Below, piece after piece: positions 22,201 to 33,500 of a stretch of 64,000 bases of DNA (position 1 is its first letter; each line of letters begins with the position of its first letter). The notes under the pieces are model-generated. The model saw only the letters and a list, made by a program, of their open reading frames with translations, searched no databases and was not told the DNA's origin. A program made the position numbers and the translations under genes. Source of the DNA: Chlorella sorokiniana (Eukaryota > Chlorophyta > Trebouxiophyceae > Chlorellales > Chlorellaceae); contig CP084616.1 of assembly GCA_025917655.1 (NCBI GenBank), positions 1,054,001-1,118,000 on the forward strand. The letters are read 5' to 3'.

Positions 22201-24357
22201 TGCCCAGCAGCGCCTCCATGGCAGCCCCGGAGCCCGGCGATGCGCAGTTTGGCACGCCCTCGCCCCTCAACCCGCGCCTTGCGGCGGCGGCGCAGGCGGG
22301 CATGGCCCCGGCGCAGCACGCATTTCCCTGCAAGCGGCCGAGAGCGGGGCGGGCGAGGGGGCGGCGCTGAGCCCGCTTGGGCGCCACGCCGCCGGGCGCC
22401 CGCGCAGTGGGACCCGGCGGCTGCGGGCACGCCGCGGGCGCGGCAGCAGCAGCAGCAGCAGCAGGCGCCGGCGCCGGCGCAGACGCCGCGCGAGGCGGCT
22501 GCCGCCCCTGCCGCCGGCAGCCGGCTGACCAGCAGCCCGGCGAAGCGGCCGAGCATGTCGCTGCGCTCCAGCGCCCGGCCTTTAGCGGCTACGCCTCGCT
22601 GGCGCTGTCGCAGCAGGGGCTGGAGCCGCTGGGCCCGCTGCCTGCCCGCCTGGCGGTGGCGCCAGCCGCGCAGCAGCAGCAGGAGCTGCGCAAGCGCGGC
22701 GACCCGCGTAGGGACAGCGGCAGCGGCAGCTTGCTGAGCCGCGGCAGCGGCGAGTCAGCGGCGGAAGCTTCCAGCGGCAGCGCGACCCGGCCTGCGCAGG
22801 CGAATGACGCTGACGCCGCGGCCAGCCCGGCCGCTGCCGCCGAGCCTGAGCCTGAGCGGGAGCCGAGTGTGGGTGCGCCGCACACCGCTGCTTCGCGGCA
22901 GACGCCCGCGGCGGCCAAGCAGCACGTGGCGGCCGCCACCCCCACCAGCGGGTGCTTCCAGCGGCAACAGCAAGGTGGGCGGGGGCCGGCTGCTGTGCAT
23001 GCGCTGCGCCGCTGCGCCGCCAGCTCACCTGCCTGAGGACGCCTGCCAGGGAAGCCGCTGCTGCCTGCTTGCATCCCAGCGAGAAAGCTGTGCGCTCCGC
23101 TCGCGGCGGCACTGGGTGGCGCGGTTCGCACAGCGTGGTGGCAGGCCCTGCCGACCGCCCTTGAAATGTGCTGCGCAGAGCGACTATAACCCCATGGAGG
23201 AGCCTTCCTGGATGCACCTGCTGGAGTCGCCGCTGGCCGCCGACGGCACCCCACCAGCGGGCTCACCGACGGCGGCGCCGCCGCCTCCCCCGCCCCAAGG
23301 CGGGGGCCTGCGGCCGCGAGGCCGACAGCTGCGCCGCCCGGACAGCGTGCACGCGCTGGCGTCCCCCTGGCCAGCTGTGAGGGCGGGCTGCCCGCTGAGG
23401 AGCCCAGCGAGGTGGCGTCGCCGGCGGCCGCCGCCAACGCGTATGGCGCCGGCGCGCGCGCGCACGCCGCCGCCGAGCACCTGGTGTGGACCAACGAGGA
23501 CGGCGACATCGACGCCTTGCCCTGGGACATGGGCGGCTGGAGCACCGGCAGCAGCGGGCAGCGTGAGGGCAGCGAGGAGCGTGGCGGCGGCGGCGGCGAC
23601 GCGGCGGGCCCCAAGCCGCCGCCCAACCCTGTAGACGAGGATGCGCTCATCGGCGCGCTGCAGCGCAAGGTGGGGCGCTGTTCGAATGGGCCAGGGGGCC
23701 GGGGCCAGCGGGCTGCATGGTGGTGGCGCGAGGTGGGCTGCATGCGGGGCAGCGAGCGCGGTGCCTCGCTGTTGCAGTATGCTGCGCTTCCCGCTGCTTC
23801 AAACACACACACACACGCTTCTTGCTCCACGCTGTGCAGGCACAGCATGACGTGCGCGCCTCGTTGGCCCTGTTTGAAAAGAGCCTGAACATCCCCGCCC
23901 TGCACCACCCGCCCTCCCCCAAGGCCGCCGTCTCGCCGCCGCCCGTCCCGGCGGCGCGCGTGGCGGTGGAGCAGGCGGCGCCCACCGCGGAAAGCATTGA
24001 GAGCCGCGGCAGCGGCGCCCCCGCAGCTCGCTGGGAGCAGCACCAGCGCCGGGCCGCACCGGCCGAGGAGGGCCACCGGCGGGCAGCGCAGCCGCAGGCG
24101 CAGGCGCAGCCGCTGCTGCCGGCCCGGGCGCCGCGCTGCCGCACGTGACGCCGCTGGCGGCGGCCATGGGCGGGCTGTCGGGGCTGGGCTACGGCGGCGG
24201 GCGGGCGGGTGGGGGCGGGGTGGACCGAGAGGCGGTGTGGCAGCAGGAGCTGAGCCAGGAGCTGTTCCGCGTGCAGGCGGGGAGCGCTGGCGGCACCCGC
24301 CGCGTCAGCATGCACGGCAGCCCCGCCAAGCGGCCCGGCGGCAGCCACCTGCATTGA
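19204..24357 (+). CDS. MAPKKK (ANP/NPK1/MEKK class) with predicted lipid anchor
   Basis: A serine/threonine kinase at the head of a MAP kinase cascade. The first exon (19204-19254) encodes [17 protein letters not shown]: Gly2 and Ser6 fit N-myristoylation and Cys4 could be palmitoylated, so membrane attachment is predicted. Exons at 19400-19504 and 19597-19708 give an acidic linker. The kinase domain follows: glycine loop [21 protein letters not shown]-type lysine in [18 protein letters not shown], the hinge region [16 protein letters not shown], catalytic loop [17 protein letters not shown] in [10 protein letters not shown], and [12 protein letters not shown] last kinase exon runs from about 21822 ([12 protein letters not shown]). 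The C-terminal half (22,000-24,357) is low-complexity Ser/Ala/Gln with short conserved-looking blocks ([53 protein letters not shown]). Homopolymer frame breaks lie at 19933-19937, 21549-21561 (two) and 21857-21861. The stop is at 24355. Confidence 0.9.
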
Positions 24358-25056
24358 CTTGCCCAGCGTAATGGCTTTCCTGCTGTAATGGGCTGCGTGA
24401 ATGTCTTTGGCTCTGCAGTGAGGCTGGCAGGGGGCGGGCTGTTCCTGACCGCTTGGCATCGCCCGTTCCGGGCATGTGTGGCACCGGACGCAGGCAGGGA
24501 ATGCCAGCCTCAAAGCATCCCAGCCATCTCCATGGGCATGCCATGCACACCAATCTGTTCAAGGCCATGCTGCTCTGCCGTCAAGCGGAACAAACCAGGC
24601 CTCAGCTTCCAGATGCGGATGGGGAGCGGGCACATCGCACCGGTGCCCGAGTGCCTTCTCAACGCGCTTTGAATGTGAATTTCAAGATTAAAAGGTCTTT
24701 GCGGCTTATTACCAGGGCCCCGGTCACGCCTTCATGCCGCGTCACCGTACAATTTTCTTTACAGTCTGTCACCAGCGTGGATGCTGCACATTGTGCACTT
24801 GAATGCATATATTTAAGTAGTCGTATGCAACCGATAGCATCCACTGCACACAAACCGCACGAGATGGGCGTCACTCTTTTGCGGCCTCAAACTTAGACAG
24901 ACATTTGCCCGGTGAGGTCTTCCATGTGGCTTGCAAAGCTAATCCTTGCACCATAGCTCGCAGCCGGAGATGGGAGCGTCCCACGTCAGGGCAGCGTAAA
25001 CGTCCTCATGGTGCTTGCCGCCGTTCTGCAGGTGTGAAGCATCGACGAAGCAGGGC
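24358..25056 (+). promoter_or_regulatory. Intergenic region upstream of first cysteine-rich gene
   Basis: This holds the 3' end of the MAPKKK gene and the promoter of the next gene. A TATA-like stretch, CATATATTTAAG at 24806-24817, stands out in otherwise G+C-rich DNA about 240 bases before the proposed start codon. No coding frame is convincing. Confidence 0.4.
24384..24388 (+). terminator. TGTAA poly(A) signal after MAPKKK gene
   Basis: TGTAA lies 27 bases past the stop codon, the usual green-algal poly(A) signal. The position is close for a 3' UTR, so a later site remains possible. Confidence 0.45.
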
Positions 25057-26283
25057 ATGATGTCGATCCGAGGGGTGCCGGCAACGCTTATGCACGCGGT
25101 GCTGCTGCTCGCTCTGGTGGCACTTGCACGGCCTGCCTTGGCGGCACCAAGTGGCGGCCTGCAGTGGCGGCAGCACAGCCAGCCGCTCTTCAAGCGCAGC
25201 CTGGCCGAAGGGCCTCCCGCTTGCCAGCCCGGGCAGCAGATTATGTGCGAGGGTAGCGTAGGCCCGACCATCTGCTGCAGCCGTCGCAACCACCGGTGCG
25301 CCACCAACAGCAGCGGGCACGCGCGCTGCGCGACCTGCCCTCAGGCGTGCCTCATGGCGTGCCTGCCGGGCTACACATGCGCACGCGACCACAGCGGCTG
25401 CCACACCTGCCTGCAACCATGCACCGCCGACGACGAGTGCAAGGCATACCAGAAGTGCGGCCCAGCGCATCCCAGCGTGCCAGGCAGCTTCTGCAGCACC
25501 AGCCCATGCGCCGCGGGGCTGGACCCCTGCACCGCCAACGGCACGCGCTGCACCGTCACCGCCACCCATGCAGCGCTGTGCGTCGCGATGCCAGGTGAGG
25601 CCGACAGCCGTGGGGCTGGTGTGTGACCGACAGCAGCTCACCCGGCCAGGGCTTCGTCTGTCTTGTGAAGGTACAGCGGGGGCTGGGGCTGCTCCCTTCA
25701 CGCCGCTCTCTGCGCCAACCGTCGCTGTGCCCCCTCACTCCCCCACTCGCAGCCTGCAACGATGCCAGCAACCCGTGCCCTGGCGGCCAGGTGTGCGCCG
25801 CAGGCGTGTGCCGGGACCACCCGTGCGCCGCAGCGACCTGCCCCACCAACCATCGCTGCGTGGCAGCACGCGACCTGACGGCGCAATGCGTCCCAGGTGG
25901 GCCCATGCAGAAGGGCGACGCGTGGCTAGCTTTGAAGCATGCTTGATACAGGGGAGGGTGGATCGGTGGGCCACAGAGCGTGCCGTCCTACATGGCTCTG
26001 TGGACTCTGTGCGTGTTCCTGCGCTGGGGAGGTGTCAGGCGCTTGGGCCGCTGAGCGGCAGCTCACCTCATGCGCTGCCTGCCGCCCTGCACGGATCCTG
26101 CCGGCAGTGCTGCAACCTGCACCGCCGTTGCGCCATTCCTCTGCTGCAGTGGGGGCCCTTGGAAGCAAGTGCACCCCTCCTTGCCGGCCAGGCTACCGGT
26201 GTCAGCAGCTCGATCGCTCCTGGCGGTGCGTGAGGCTCAGGACTCGCCGCCCAGCCCGCCCGGCATCGCCACGCCCCAAGTGA
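25057..26283 (+). CDS. Secreted cysteine-rich modular protein, paralogue 1
   Basis: The function is unknown. It starts at 25057 (MMSIRGVPATLM) with a clear signal peptide (hydrophobic HAVLLLALVALARPALAA). Exon 1 (25057-25594) encodes cysteine-dense modules: CPQACLMACLPGYTCARDHS, then CTADDECKAYQKC and DPCTANGTRCTVTATHAALC. Exon 2 (25753-25896) is one module, CPGGQVCAAGVCRDHPC then TCPTNHRC. Exon 3 (from 26150) has one copy of a short motif, CTPPCRPGYRCQQLDRSWRC, then a basic tail to the stop at 26281. Exon junctions are phase 1 (G|GT), so each middle module is a symmetrical exon. The pattern C-x-P-x-C-x2-G-x2-C-x6-W-x-C is shared with the paralogues at 27786-29170 and 51850-53043. The modules resemble EGF- or WAP-sized disulfide domains, but I cannot name the family. 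An extracellular or cell-wall location is likely. Confidence 0.75.
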
Positions 26284-27785
26284 CCTCCGAGGAAGGGACC
26301 GACAAGAGTGCTGGGCAGCCGTGGGCCACCTCGCGCCACCCACCACTGCCCACCAGCTTCGTTGTGCCGCGCTGCCCATGCGTGCAATGCGTCAGCAGCT
26401 AGTCCATTCACCTCTGTCCCCGGCCACTGCACACCTCCGCTGCTTCCACTTCTCAGGCGCAGTCCAGTCCTCAGGCAGCCCTCAATTTCTAGCAATTCGC
26501 CTTGCCCTCCTGTTCTTTTCTTGACTTCTCTCTGCAGCGTGCCCTGCCCGCAGTCGCCCCTGACCTGCGTCAGCCTTCTGCATGAGCTGTCGCAGGTTTG
26601 CATACATCTCTGGGGTTCTGCCTTTCTGCCACTTGTGCCATTGAATCCATTCCTCGCATTCTTGCCATCTGACTGACTCGCGCCGATTCTTGACCATTTA
26701 CTTTCAAGACAGCCTGTCACTTAGCCCCTCTCTTGGCCTGCTCACCCTCCCGCCAATGCGGGCTGCCGCCATTGCACCCGTCAGGCACTCAACATTCACC
26801 CATCCGCCACAACGCTTTGCATGCCTTACAGCCAGTATCGTCTGTGCCACCTTCCTCAACTTGTTCTTGATTGCCACCCGCAACCGGTATGCGTTGCAAT
26901 TGCCTGGACCACCGTTTGCCGCCTGCGCAGTCATGCTGCAGAGCCTGCGTGTGCCAGTGCAGATGCAAGCTCATGCTGCAGGCGGCGAGCCCAAGCATGC
27001 CTAGCTGTTAATGGAATCCAAGCAGTTGAGGGTGTTGTTTGAATCACGCGACACATCCTTGCCAGTCGGCGCTGCCTCTGCACTTGGGCAGTGCTGAAGT
27101 GGATGCACAGGTGGCCAGTGGGTTCTCAGACGCGCTGACCATGCCCACCGCATGCTCGAATCCAGGAGATGCCGCTCATACCTGCATGACTGAGATGCAA
27201 ACGATGCGCATGATGGCGCACATTGTGGTGTGGAGCGAGCGCTGGGCATGGAAGAGAGCGCTGGGCAGCGGCATGGCTGGAGGATGGGGGGGGGAGGCGT
27301 CCACCCACGGGAAGGGCGCCCGGTGCGCCCGTATCGGCAGGCGCTGCATGCCTGGCCTGGGTTTCGCATTCCTTCATCTCAATCACACACGTTGGCACCC
27401 CCTGCGGATATGACCTCAGCGCCGCAGCTTCAGCTCCGTCAAGTGGAATGTGCCAGCTTCCATTGCGGTTTTGCGGTCGGCGGCTTTTCTCGCTGCTCAC
27501 AGGGCTCGAATTCTATCTTACCCAAGAAGAAGAGGCTTTGTGCCGCAGGTGGAGCTCGCCATTGAATACCAAGGAATCAATCGCGGCCTTTGTCGGTGTT
27601 CTCTCGTCCACTGTAGGTATGCCGCTGCCTGCGCAAGGTTGTATGATGACTTATTCATCTGAGCACGTCGGGTGGACCATCAAAGCTGCTTCACTCGCCT
27701 TGACCCTCATGCAAGCCCCTCTCTCGCGGCTTTCCGTCCTCCTTGTTTGCTGCAGGATAGTTTTACAGCACTAGAAAGCACGCGC
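26284..27785. other. Intergenic, 1.5 kb, no gene seen
   Basis: This separates the two tandem cysteine-rich genes. The stretch from about 26400 to 27780 is noticeably lower in G+C than the exons around it. Open frames are present but carry no recognisable motif and lack splice structure. It presumably contains the promoter of the second copy. Confidence 0.4.
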
Positions 27786-29170
27786 ATGTGGCGGAGGAGG
27801 CATATGCAGTCTGAGGGCGGGAGAGCGGGGCTGCCCCGGCGTCTGTGCGTGGCTGCGCTGGCTACAGCCGCCTTCTGCGGCCTGCTGCTGCAGCCAGTCG
27901 CAGCAGCAGATGGAAGGGGCCATGCTGGGGCGCTCACGTGCAAAAGGAGCGAATACACGTGCAGCGGCGGCAGTGGGTACGAGGGCGTGCCTGTCTGCTG
28001 CAGCAAGCTCACAGCGGTGTGCGGTGTGGGCGGCGACGGCGAGCCGCTCTGCCAGCCCAGCCCTTGCGGAGCAGACCTGAACCCCTGCACCGCCAACTCC
28101 ACGCGCTGCGTCGTCACAGAAAGCTACGAAGCGCAGTGCGAGTCAGGTGGCTGACTTGACGTGCCCATGTGCCCGCCTGGTGTGCCCGCTGTGCCTCCGT
28201 TGTTACCGCCGCATGCTGCCCTCCGCCCATGGCCTCTTCACCCTGCTCCCGCACGGTGATCCCTGCCACGCAGACTGCACCAGCGACAACGACTGCCCCG
28301 GGCGCCAGCTGTGTGTGGACGGCCAGTGCTTACCGCACCCCTGCACCGCCGCCACCTGCCCCGCCAGCAAGCCCAACTGCCTGCAGAACGGCAACAGCCG
28401 CACCTTCAAGTGCTCCCCAGGTGCGGCCGGCAGGGAATGCCCGCATGTTTGCGTTCCCCGCAGGCCACATCCAAGGGCCAATGCTTGACTCCTACTGCCC
28501 CCCTTCCGCAGCCTGCACCGACGACGGTGCGTGCCCACCGAACGAGTTCTGCGGGCTGGGGGCCAGTGCCGCACCCACCCCTGCAAAGGCGTCACCTGCC
28601 CCTCCAGCATGGAATGCGTGCGCGGCACCGGCATGGTGGCACGATGCGTCGACGGTGAGCCGCGCGCCCCGCCCGCGTGGTGTTGGACCACAAAGCCAGC
28701 CTGTGAGCCGCCTGTCCTCCTGCGTGCCGCTGTGCTGGGCCCCCCAACCCCGCTCCCGCTTCTCATCTGCAGTGTCTGGTATGGACGCGTGCGTGCCTGC
28801 CTGCGCAGCGGGATACACCTGCGCCCCCAACGCGCTGGGCCAGCGGTCATGCGTGCCCGCCTCCACCTGCACGCCCTCCTGCGGCCAGGGCTTTGCCTGC
28901 CGGAAGGCGGCGGGGCTGTGGAAGTGCGTGCAGACGACGTGTGCGCCGCGCTGTGGCACAGGCTACGCCTGCACCAAGCAGGGTGGCAGCTGGCGTTGCG
29001 TGCAGAACACGTGCGTCCCCTCGTGCAGCGCTGCCGGCTTTCAGTGCAAGAAGGTGTCGGGCAGCTGGCGATGCGTTCAGAAGCCGGACCGCAAGCGGCG
29101 CGCCCGGCAAGCCGGCCAGCAATGCGGGCCGGCGGGCACTGGAGGCCGACCAAAGGGTGTGAACCCTTAG
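27786..29170 (+). CDS. Secreted cysteine-rich modular protein, paralogue 2
   Basis: The start is at 27786 (MWRRRHMQSEGG), followed by the hydrophobic core LCVAALATAAFCGLLLQPVA of a signal peptide with an Arg-rich n-region. Exon 1 (to 28146) ends in DLNPCTANSTRCVVTESYEA, nearly matching paralogue 1. Exons 2 (28274-28420) and 3 (28512-28654) each encode one ten-cysteine-type module (CPGRQLCVDGQCLPHPC then TCPASKPNC; CPPNEFC then CRTHPCKGVTCPSSMEC). Exon 4 (28773-29170) holds four tandem copies of the C-x-P-x-C-x2-G-x2-C motif and a basic tail. All introns are phase 1, so modules can be gained or lost without breaking frame. A one-base frame break lies at 28558-28562 in a G run. A secreted structural or binding role is inferred; no enzyme motif is visible. 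Confidence 0.75.
28790..29077 (+). repeat. Four-copy cysteine motif array inside exon 4
   Basis: Four successive 22-26 residue units start with CVPACAAGYTC, CTPSCGQGFACRKAAGLWKC, CAPRCGTGYACTKQGGSWRC and CVPSCSAAGFQC. Each has four cysteines, a Gly-aromatic pair and, in three of the four, a conserved Trp. The DNA of the units has diverged, so the array is not a recent duplication. Confidence 0.85.
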
Positions 29171-30509
29171 CCCAAAAGCGTGCCTAGCGCTACGGCTGCC
29201 TGTGCAGGTTGCCGCTTTTCCCCTTACTTGTCTGACCTGCCAGGCGCCAGTTCCACCCCATGCTCCATTCTTTCTCCACAAATTCCATTTCGCCTGAGTG
29301 TTTTCATTGCCCAATTTTTGCATCTGCCTTGCCTCATGTGGAGAATAGGGGTTGGGCCCCCAAAAGCCATTCCATCCCCAGCTTCCATCCTTCATGCCTG
29401 TTCAACTTCCACTGCCCTGTCCAGCTGAACCCTTGCATTCTTCCTCCCGCCTCCCTCTCAATCTCGTCACTCGCACCGTGCGACCCCAGCCATCGGCGCA
29501 GGATGGCGTCAGGCCGGCCACCCCGCCAGACTGAAAACGTACATGCACGGGCAGTAGGCGAGCCTGCTGCTGCGCGCGCCTCGAGCAGCGCAGCAACGAA
29601 GGGCAACGGGGGCGCCAAGGGGGGGCAGCAGCTGGTCCAGACAAGGCAGCACGACCTCGTGGCAGTTCAAAACAGACGAAGGTGCCCCACAAGGTGCTCA
29701 AGGCCATTGCAGGCTTTGGAAAGCGCTGCAGAAGCCCCTGCAGAGGACGGCTGCCATGCAGCGAGGCAGGCCGGGTCAGCCGGCGGCAGCTGCGCGGCTC
29801 GCAGCAATCCGCAGCGCTGCGCAGCTTGGACAGACGCGCTGCCCCCGGCGGTTGCATACCCTCTGCCTGGCTTCATGCCGCACTGCAGGTAGCAGGTTGA
29901 GAATCCGCTCCATGATTGCTCATATTCCAGTGGGGCTGCCCACACTGCCGCACAGTTGATCCCCGCCAGCTTGCGTTTGCCGCAGCCACCCCAGATCCCA
30001 CGCCTGGCACGCTCCTGCACCTGTCGGCGAAGCGTTGTTCTGCCAGCTGGGGACCGTCTAACACATCCTGGTGACCGGCGCGGCAGGTGACAGCGAGATT
30101 GAAAATGTGAGCACAGGGGCCACCCCAGCAATGCTACACTTGGTCCCTTTCCATGGTGGCTGAGCCAGATCGGGTCAGAACCATACTGTACGCACTTGCC
30201 ATCAGTCTGGTCGCGTAGTAAAGCCTGGGAAGCGCCCTGACCACATCAGAGCAAGAGCAGGAGCGCCTTTGCCTGAAAGGAGCGACAAGTCACCGAGCGG
30301 CGTCACCAAGCGAACATCAAGTTCGAGCAGTTGCGACAAGAGGGAGTAGTAGATCGACTGGAACATCAGCAGCCCCAAGCCCCTCCTCGACCCAGCACGC
30401 CCAGCAGGGTTCCCTTTGTCGCACTCGCGGTGCTTTGGATGACTCTTTGATCGCTAGAGATGATTTGCCGGATGTCAACTCTCTTTCGACATACTCAGAA
30501 GGGACTGTC
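29171..30509. other. Intergenic, 1.3 kb, no gene seen
   Basis: This lies between the second cysteine-rich gene and the annealing helicase gene on the same strand. Segments at 29200-29480 and 30100-30330 are lower in G+C. No open frame shows a known motif. It should contain the helicase gene's promoter and 5' UTR. Confidence 0.4.
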
Positions 30510-33500
30510 ATGAGTGAACCACCCCCTTGTGCCGCTGTAGCCCGCCCCAGCGCTGTCACCTGCGTACCGTGCGCAAGGAGGGAGCTAACAAGGGCAGGTG
30601 ATAGTCTTAGGATGCCTTGGATCTCGGGGTTGGTTTTGGTGGCGCCGCCACCCGCGCTGTTGGGCGACGAACGGCTGCTTTGCGTCAAGCACACTTGGTG
30701 TACGCTTCCTTGCCTCCCACCCTCAACCAGGTTGTTTTGGGGATGCGCAAACTACCCTGATAGCTGCAATTATTTCAAGTGGGCGCCGCCCGGCACTCAA
30801 AACCCGTCCGACAGCGGCGGCCAGAAGCAGCAGGCGGAGCAGCAGCAGCGGCAGCCCTGGCAGTCCCCTGCATCCCAGCCTGCCCTGCCTTGGGGTCAGC
30901 CACAGGGGCGCGCGTGTCAGTCGCCGCAGGCGCAACTGCCTGCCCTGCATGGGCAGCTGACGCCAGCCGCGTCGCCCAGCCAGCTTGCGCGGCGCGCCCC
31001 GCTTTGCCAGCCCAGGCAGCCTGGCTGCCGCGGGCGCTCATACGTTCCCGGGGCCCAGTCTCCTGGTTTGGGTCCCTCTTCACAGCCTGACCATGCACAG
31101 CAGCTGCCGCAACAGCAGGGCTGGTCCCAGAGCCTGCCGCCCCAGGGTGGCATGCAGCCGCCGCCATCCCCCAGCAGCGCCACGCGCAGCAGGATGGCCT
31201 GCAGCCCGGCAGCAGTCAGCCGCACGTTCCTCCCGTGTGCAGTCCCCCAAGGGCAGCCAGGACCCCAGCGTGCAGCAGCAGCAGCGGCAGCTGCAACATG
31301 GCGGGTGGGCAAGCCCGCCACGCGGCTCCCCGCCAGGCCCACAGCAGCCCTCCGGCAGCCAGCCGCAGCAGCACGGCTCGCAGCCGCCGTCGAGGCAGCC
31401 GGTGGCGCTGCCTGATGGCACGCTGCTGGGGGGCTGCAGGGCCGGGCCCCCGGTCAAAGTCAACCTGGAGAGGGTCGACGCCGACACCTTTGGCGCTCGC
31501 TTCCGTTTCAACGAGCCCCTGAAGGACTTCTTGAAGTGAGCGCAGCATCCCTTCCGCCTGGTTCAGCATGCCGCACGATCGCCGCGCGCTGCTGCTTGGG
31601 GCCGGCCGTCGAGGGCTGGGATGCAGGGCTGCGGCGGCTGCGCAGCACACAGATGGCGCTCGGCGCCCGCCGCCGCTCTCCTCGCCGCAGGTCGCTGCCG
31701 CCCCGGCCAAGGGTGTGTGGGACCCCCAGCGCAAGGTGGGCCGCGCCGCTGCGCGACGTCCTGCACCTCCCATCTTCCAGCTCAGCCGCACTGCGCAGCC
31801 GCAGCTGCGCGTTTGCAGCGCTGCACACGTGTGTGGCGCCCCTGCGGCGCCTGCGGCTGGCTGCTCATCTCCCTTATGCTCCCCCGCAGGTGTGGAAGTT
31901 CCCTCTGGCCTGTTACGACGGCGTGGTGCAGCAGCTGCGTGAGGTGAGGCCGGCGGAGCAGCCGCTCGCATGGCGTGCGGCATTGCTGGGAGCGCTGCCC
32001 GCGGCCAGGTGGCGGCCAATATCGCCCAGTTGTCAGCCAGTGCAGGCTGGACACCAGGCACAGGCCACCTCCCCACCATCTGCTGACCAGCAGAGCCCTG
32101 CCGCCGGCTGACGCAGGCGGCGCCCGTGCCGGTGACCATCAGCCCCATCCCCTCCCAGGCGCTCGCCGGGTGGGCTGCACTGCCGCGTGTGCAGCCGGCT
32201 GGCCTCGCGAACGCGGGCCGCTGCGCTGCCTACCAACGCCGCCCAAGCAGGCCTTGCGATGTGTTCTCTAATCTAGCAGGTTTGAGGAGTCGCGGCAGGT
32301 GCCCTTGTTGCCGGACGCCGAGGTGGCGGAGCGGTTGCGGCGCCTGCCCCCGCCATTTGGGACAGGTGTGGAAGGGGTGGGGGCGCACGGGGCGGACATG
32401 GCATGCTGACGTGTCGCGCAGCCAGGTGCAGCTTGGCTGGGGTTTGTGTGCCATGAGAGGGCCTGCCAAGTCTTGGACATGCTGGCTGCCCATCCCCCTG
32501 CCCCCCCCCCTCCCCGGCCAGGCTGTACGGCTTTCAGCGCGAGGGCGTGCGGCGCGCGGTGCAGCTGGGCGGGCGCTGCCTGCTGGCCGACGAGATGGGG
32601 CTGGGCAAGACGGTGCAGGTGTGTGTGGGGTTTGAGAGGCCGGCTGCCGGCAGCTTCCTGCGCCTGGCAGGTTGCAGGGCAAGCAGGGCTGTCGACGCCG
32701 CTGGACCATGGCAGCTGGGGTCCCCCTCCTGCCCTGTTGCCAACCAATGCGGCCGCGCCCCACGTGGGTTGATCGCTGTTGTGCCGCCGAGCAGGCGCTG
32801 TGCATCGCGGCGGCGTTCGGCCCCGAGGACTGGCCCCTGCTCATCGTGTGCCCCTCCACAATGAAGCTGGTGTGGGCCGATGCGGGTGAGGCCCCGCTGC
32901 CGCTGTTGCCGGGGAGGGGCCGCTCGGCAAGACACCGGCCTGCTGTCGGTGCTGGCTGGCGGGGGGCTGAGCCAGCAGTCTCGGCTTTGGGGTGCTGCAT
33001 CCCAGGCACAGGCGCCGCGCTCCCTCCCAAACCATCCCGCCGCGTCGACCCCCCCACGCAGTGCGCACGTGGCTGCCGCCCGAGCTGGCGCCTGCGCGGC
33101 GCAACCTGGCGGTGGTGCGCGACGGGCAGGGCATCGACCGCCTGCTGGCTGGCATGGACCCCTCTACCAGCGCCAGGCGAGCCGCGTGCTGGGAGGGGGG
33201 CAGGGGTGCGGTCGGATGGAGGTTGGAGGGGTGACGCGGGCGGGTGGAGGGGCGACGCGGGCGGCTGTCACCATGCACCCGGCACACCCGCTGCTCCGCG
33301 TGGCCGGCCCCTGGGGCCCGTCTGCGGCCCGCCAGCGCAGCTCATTCCCGCCCAGCTCCCAGCTGGCGTGCGGGCGCCCATGCAGGGTGCTGATCGTGAG
33401 CTATGACATGGTGAAGAAGCTGGGGCCGCGCGCCGCCGACTACCCCACCGTCATCGCCGACGAGAGCCACCACCTGAAGGCAAGGCCGGCGGCGGTAGGA

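Noticed and set aside
22589-24076. Long minus-strand open frame (495 codons) opposite the MAPKKK tail
   Set aside because: It is a G+C-driven shadow of the plus-strand coding tail and has no motifs or splice structure of its own.
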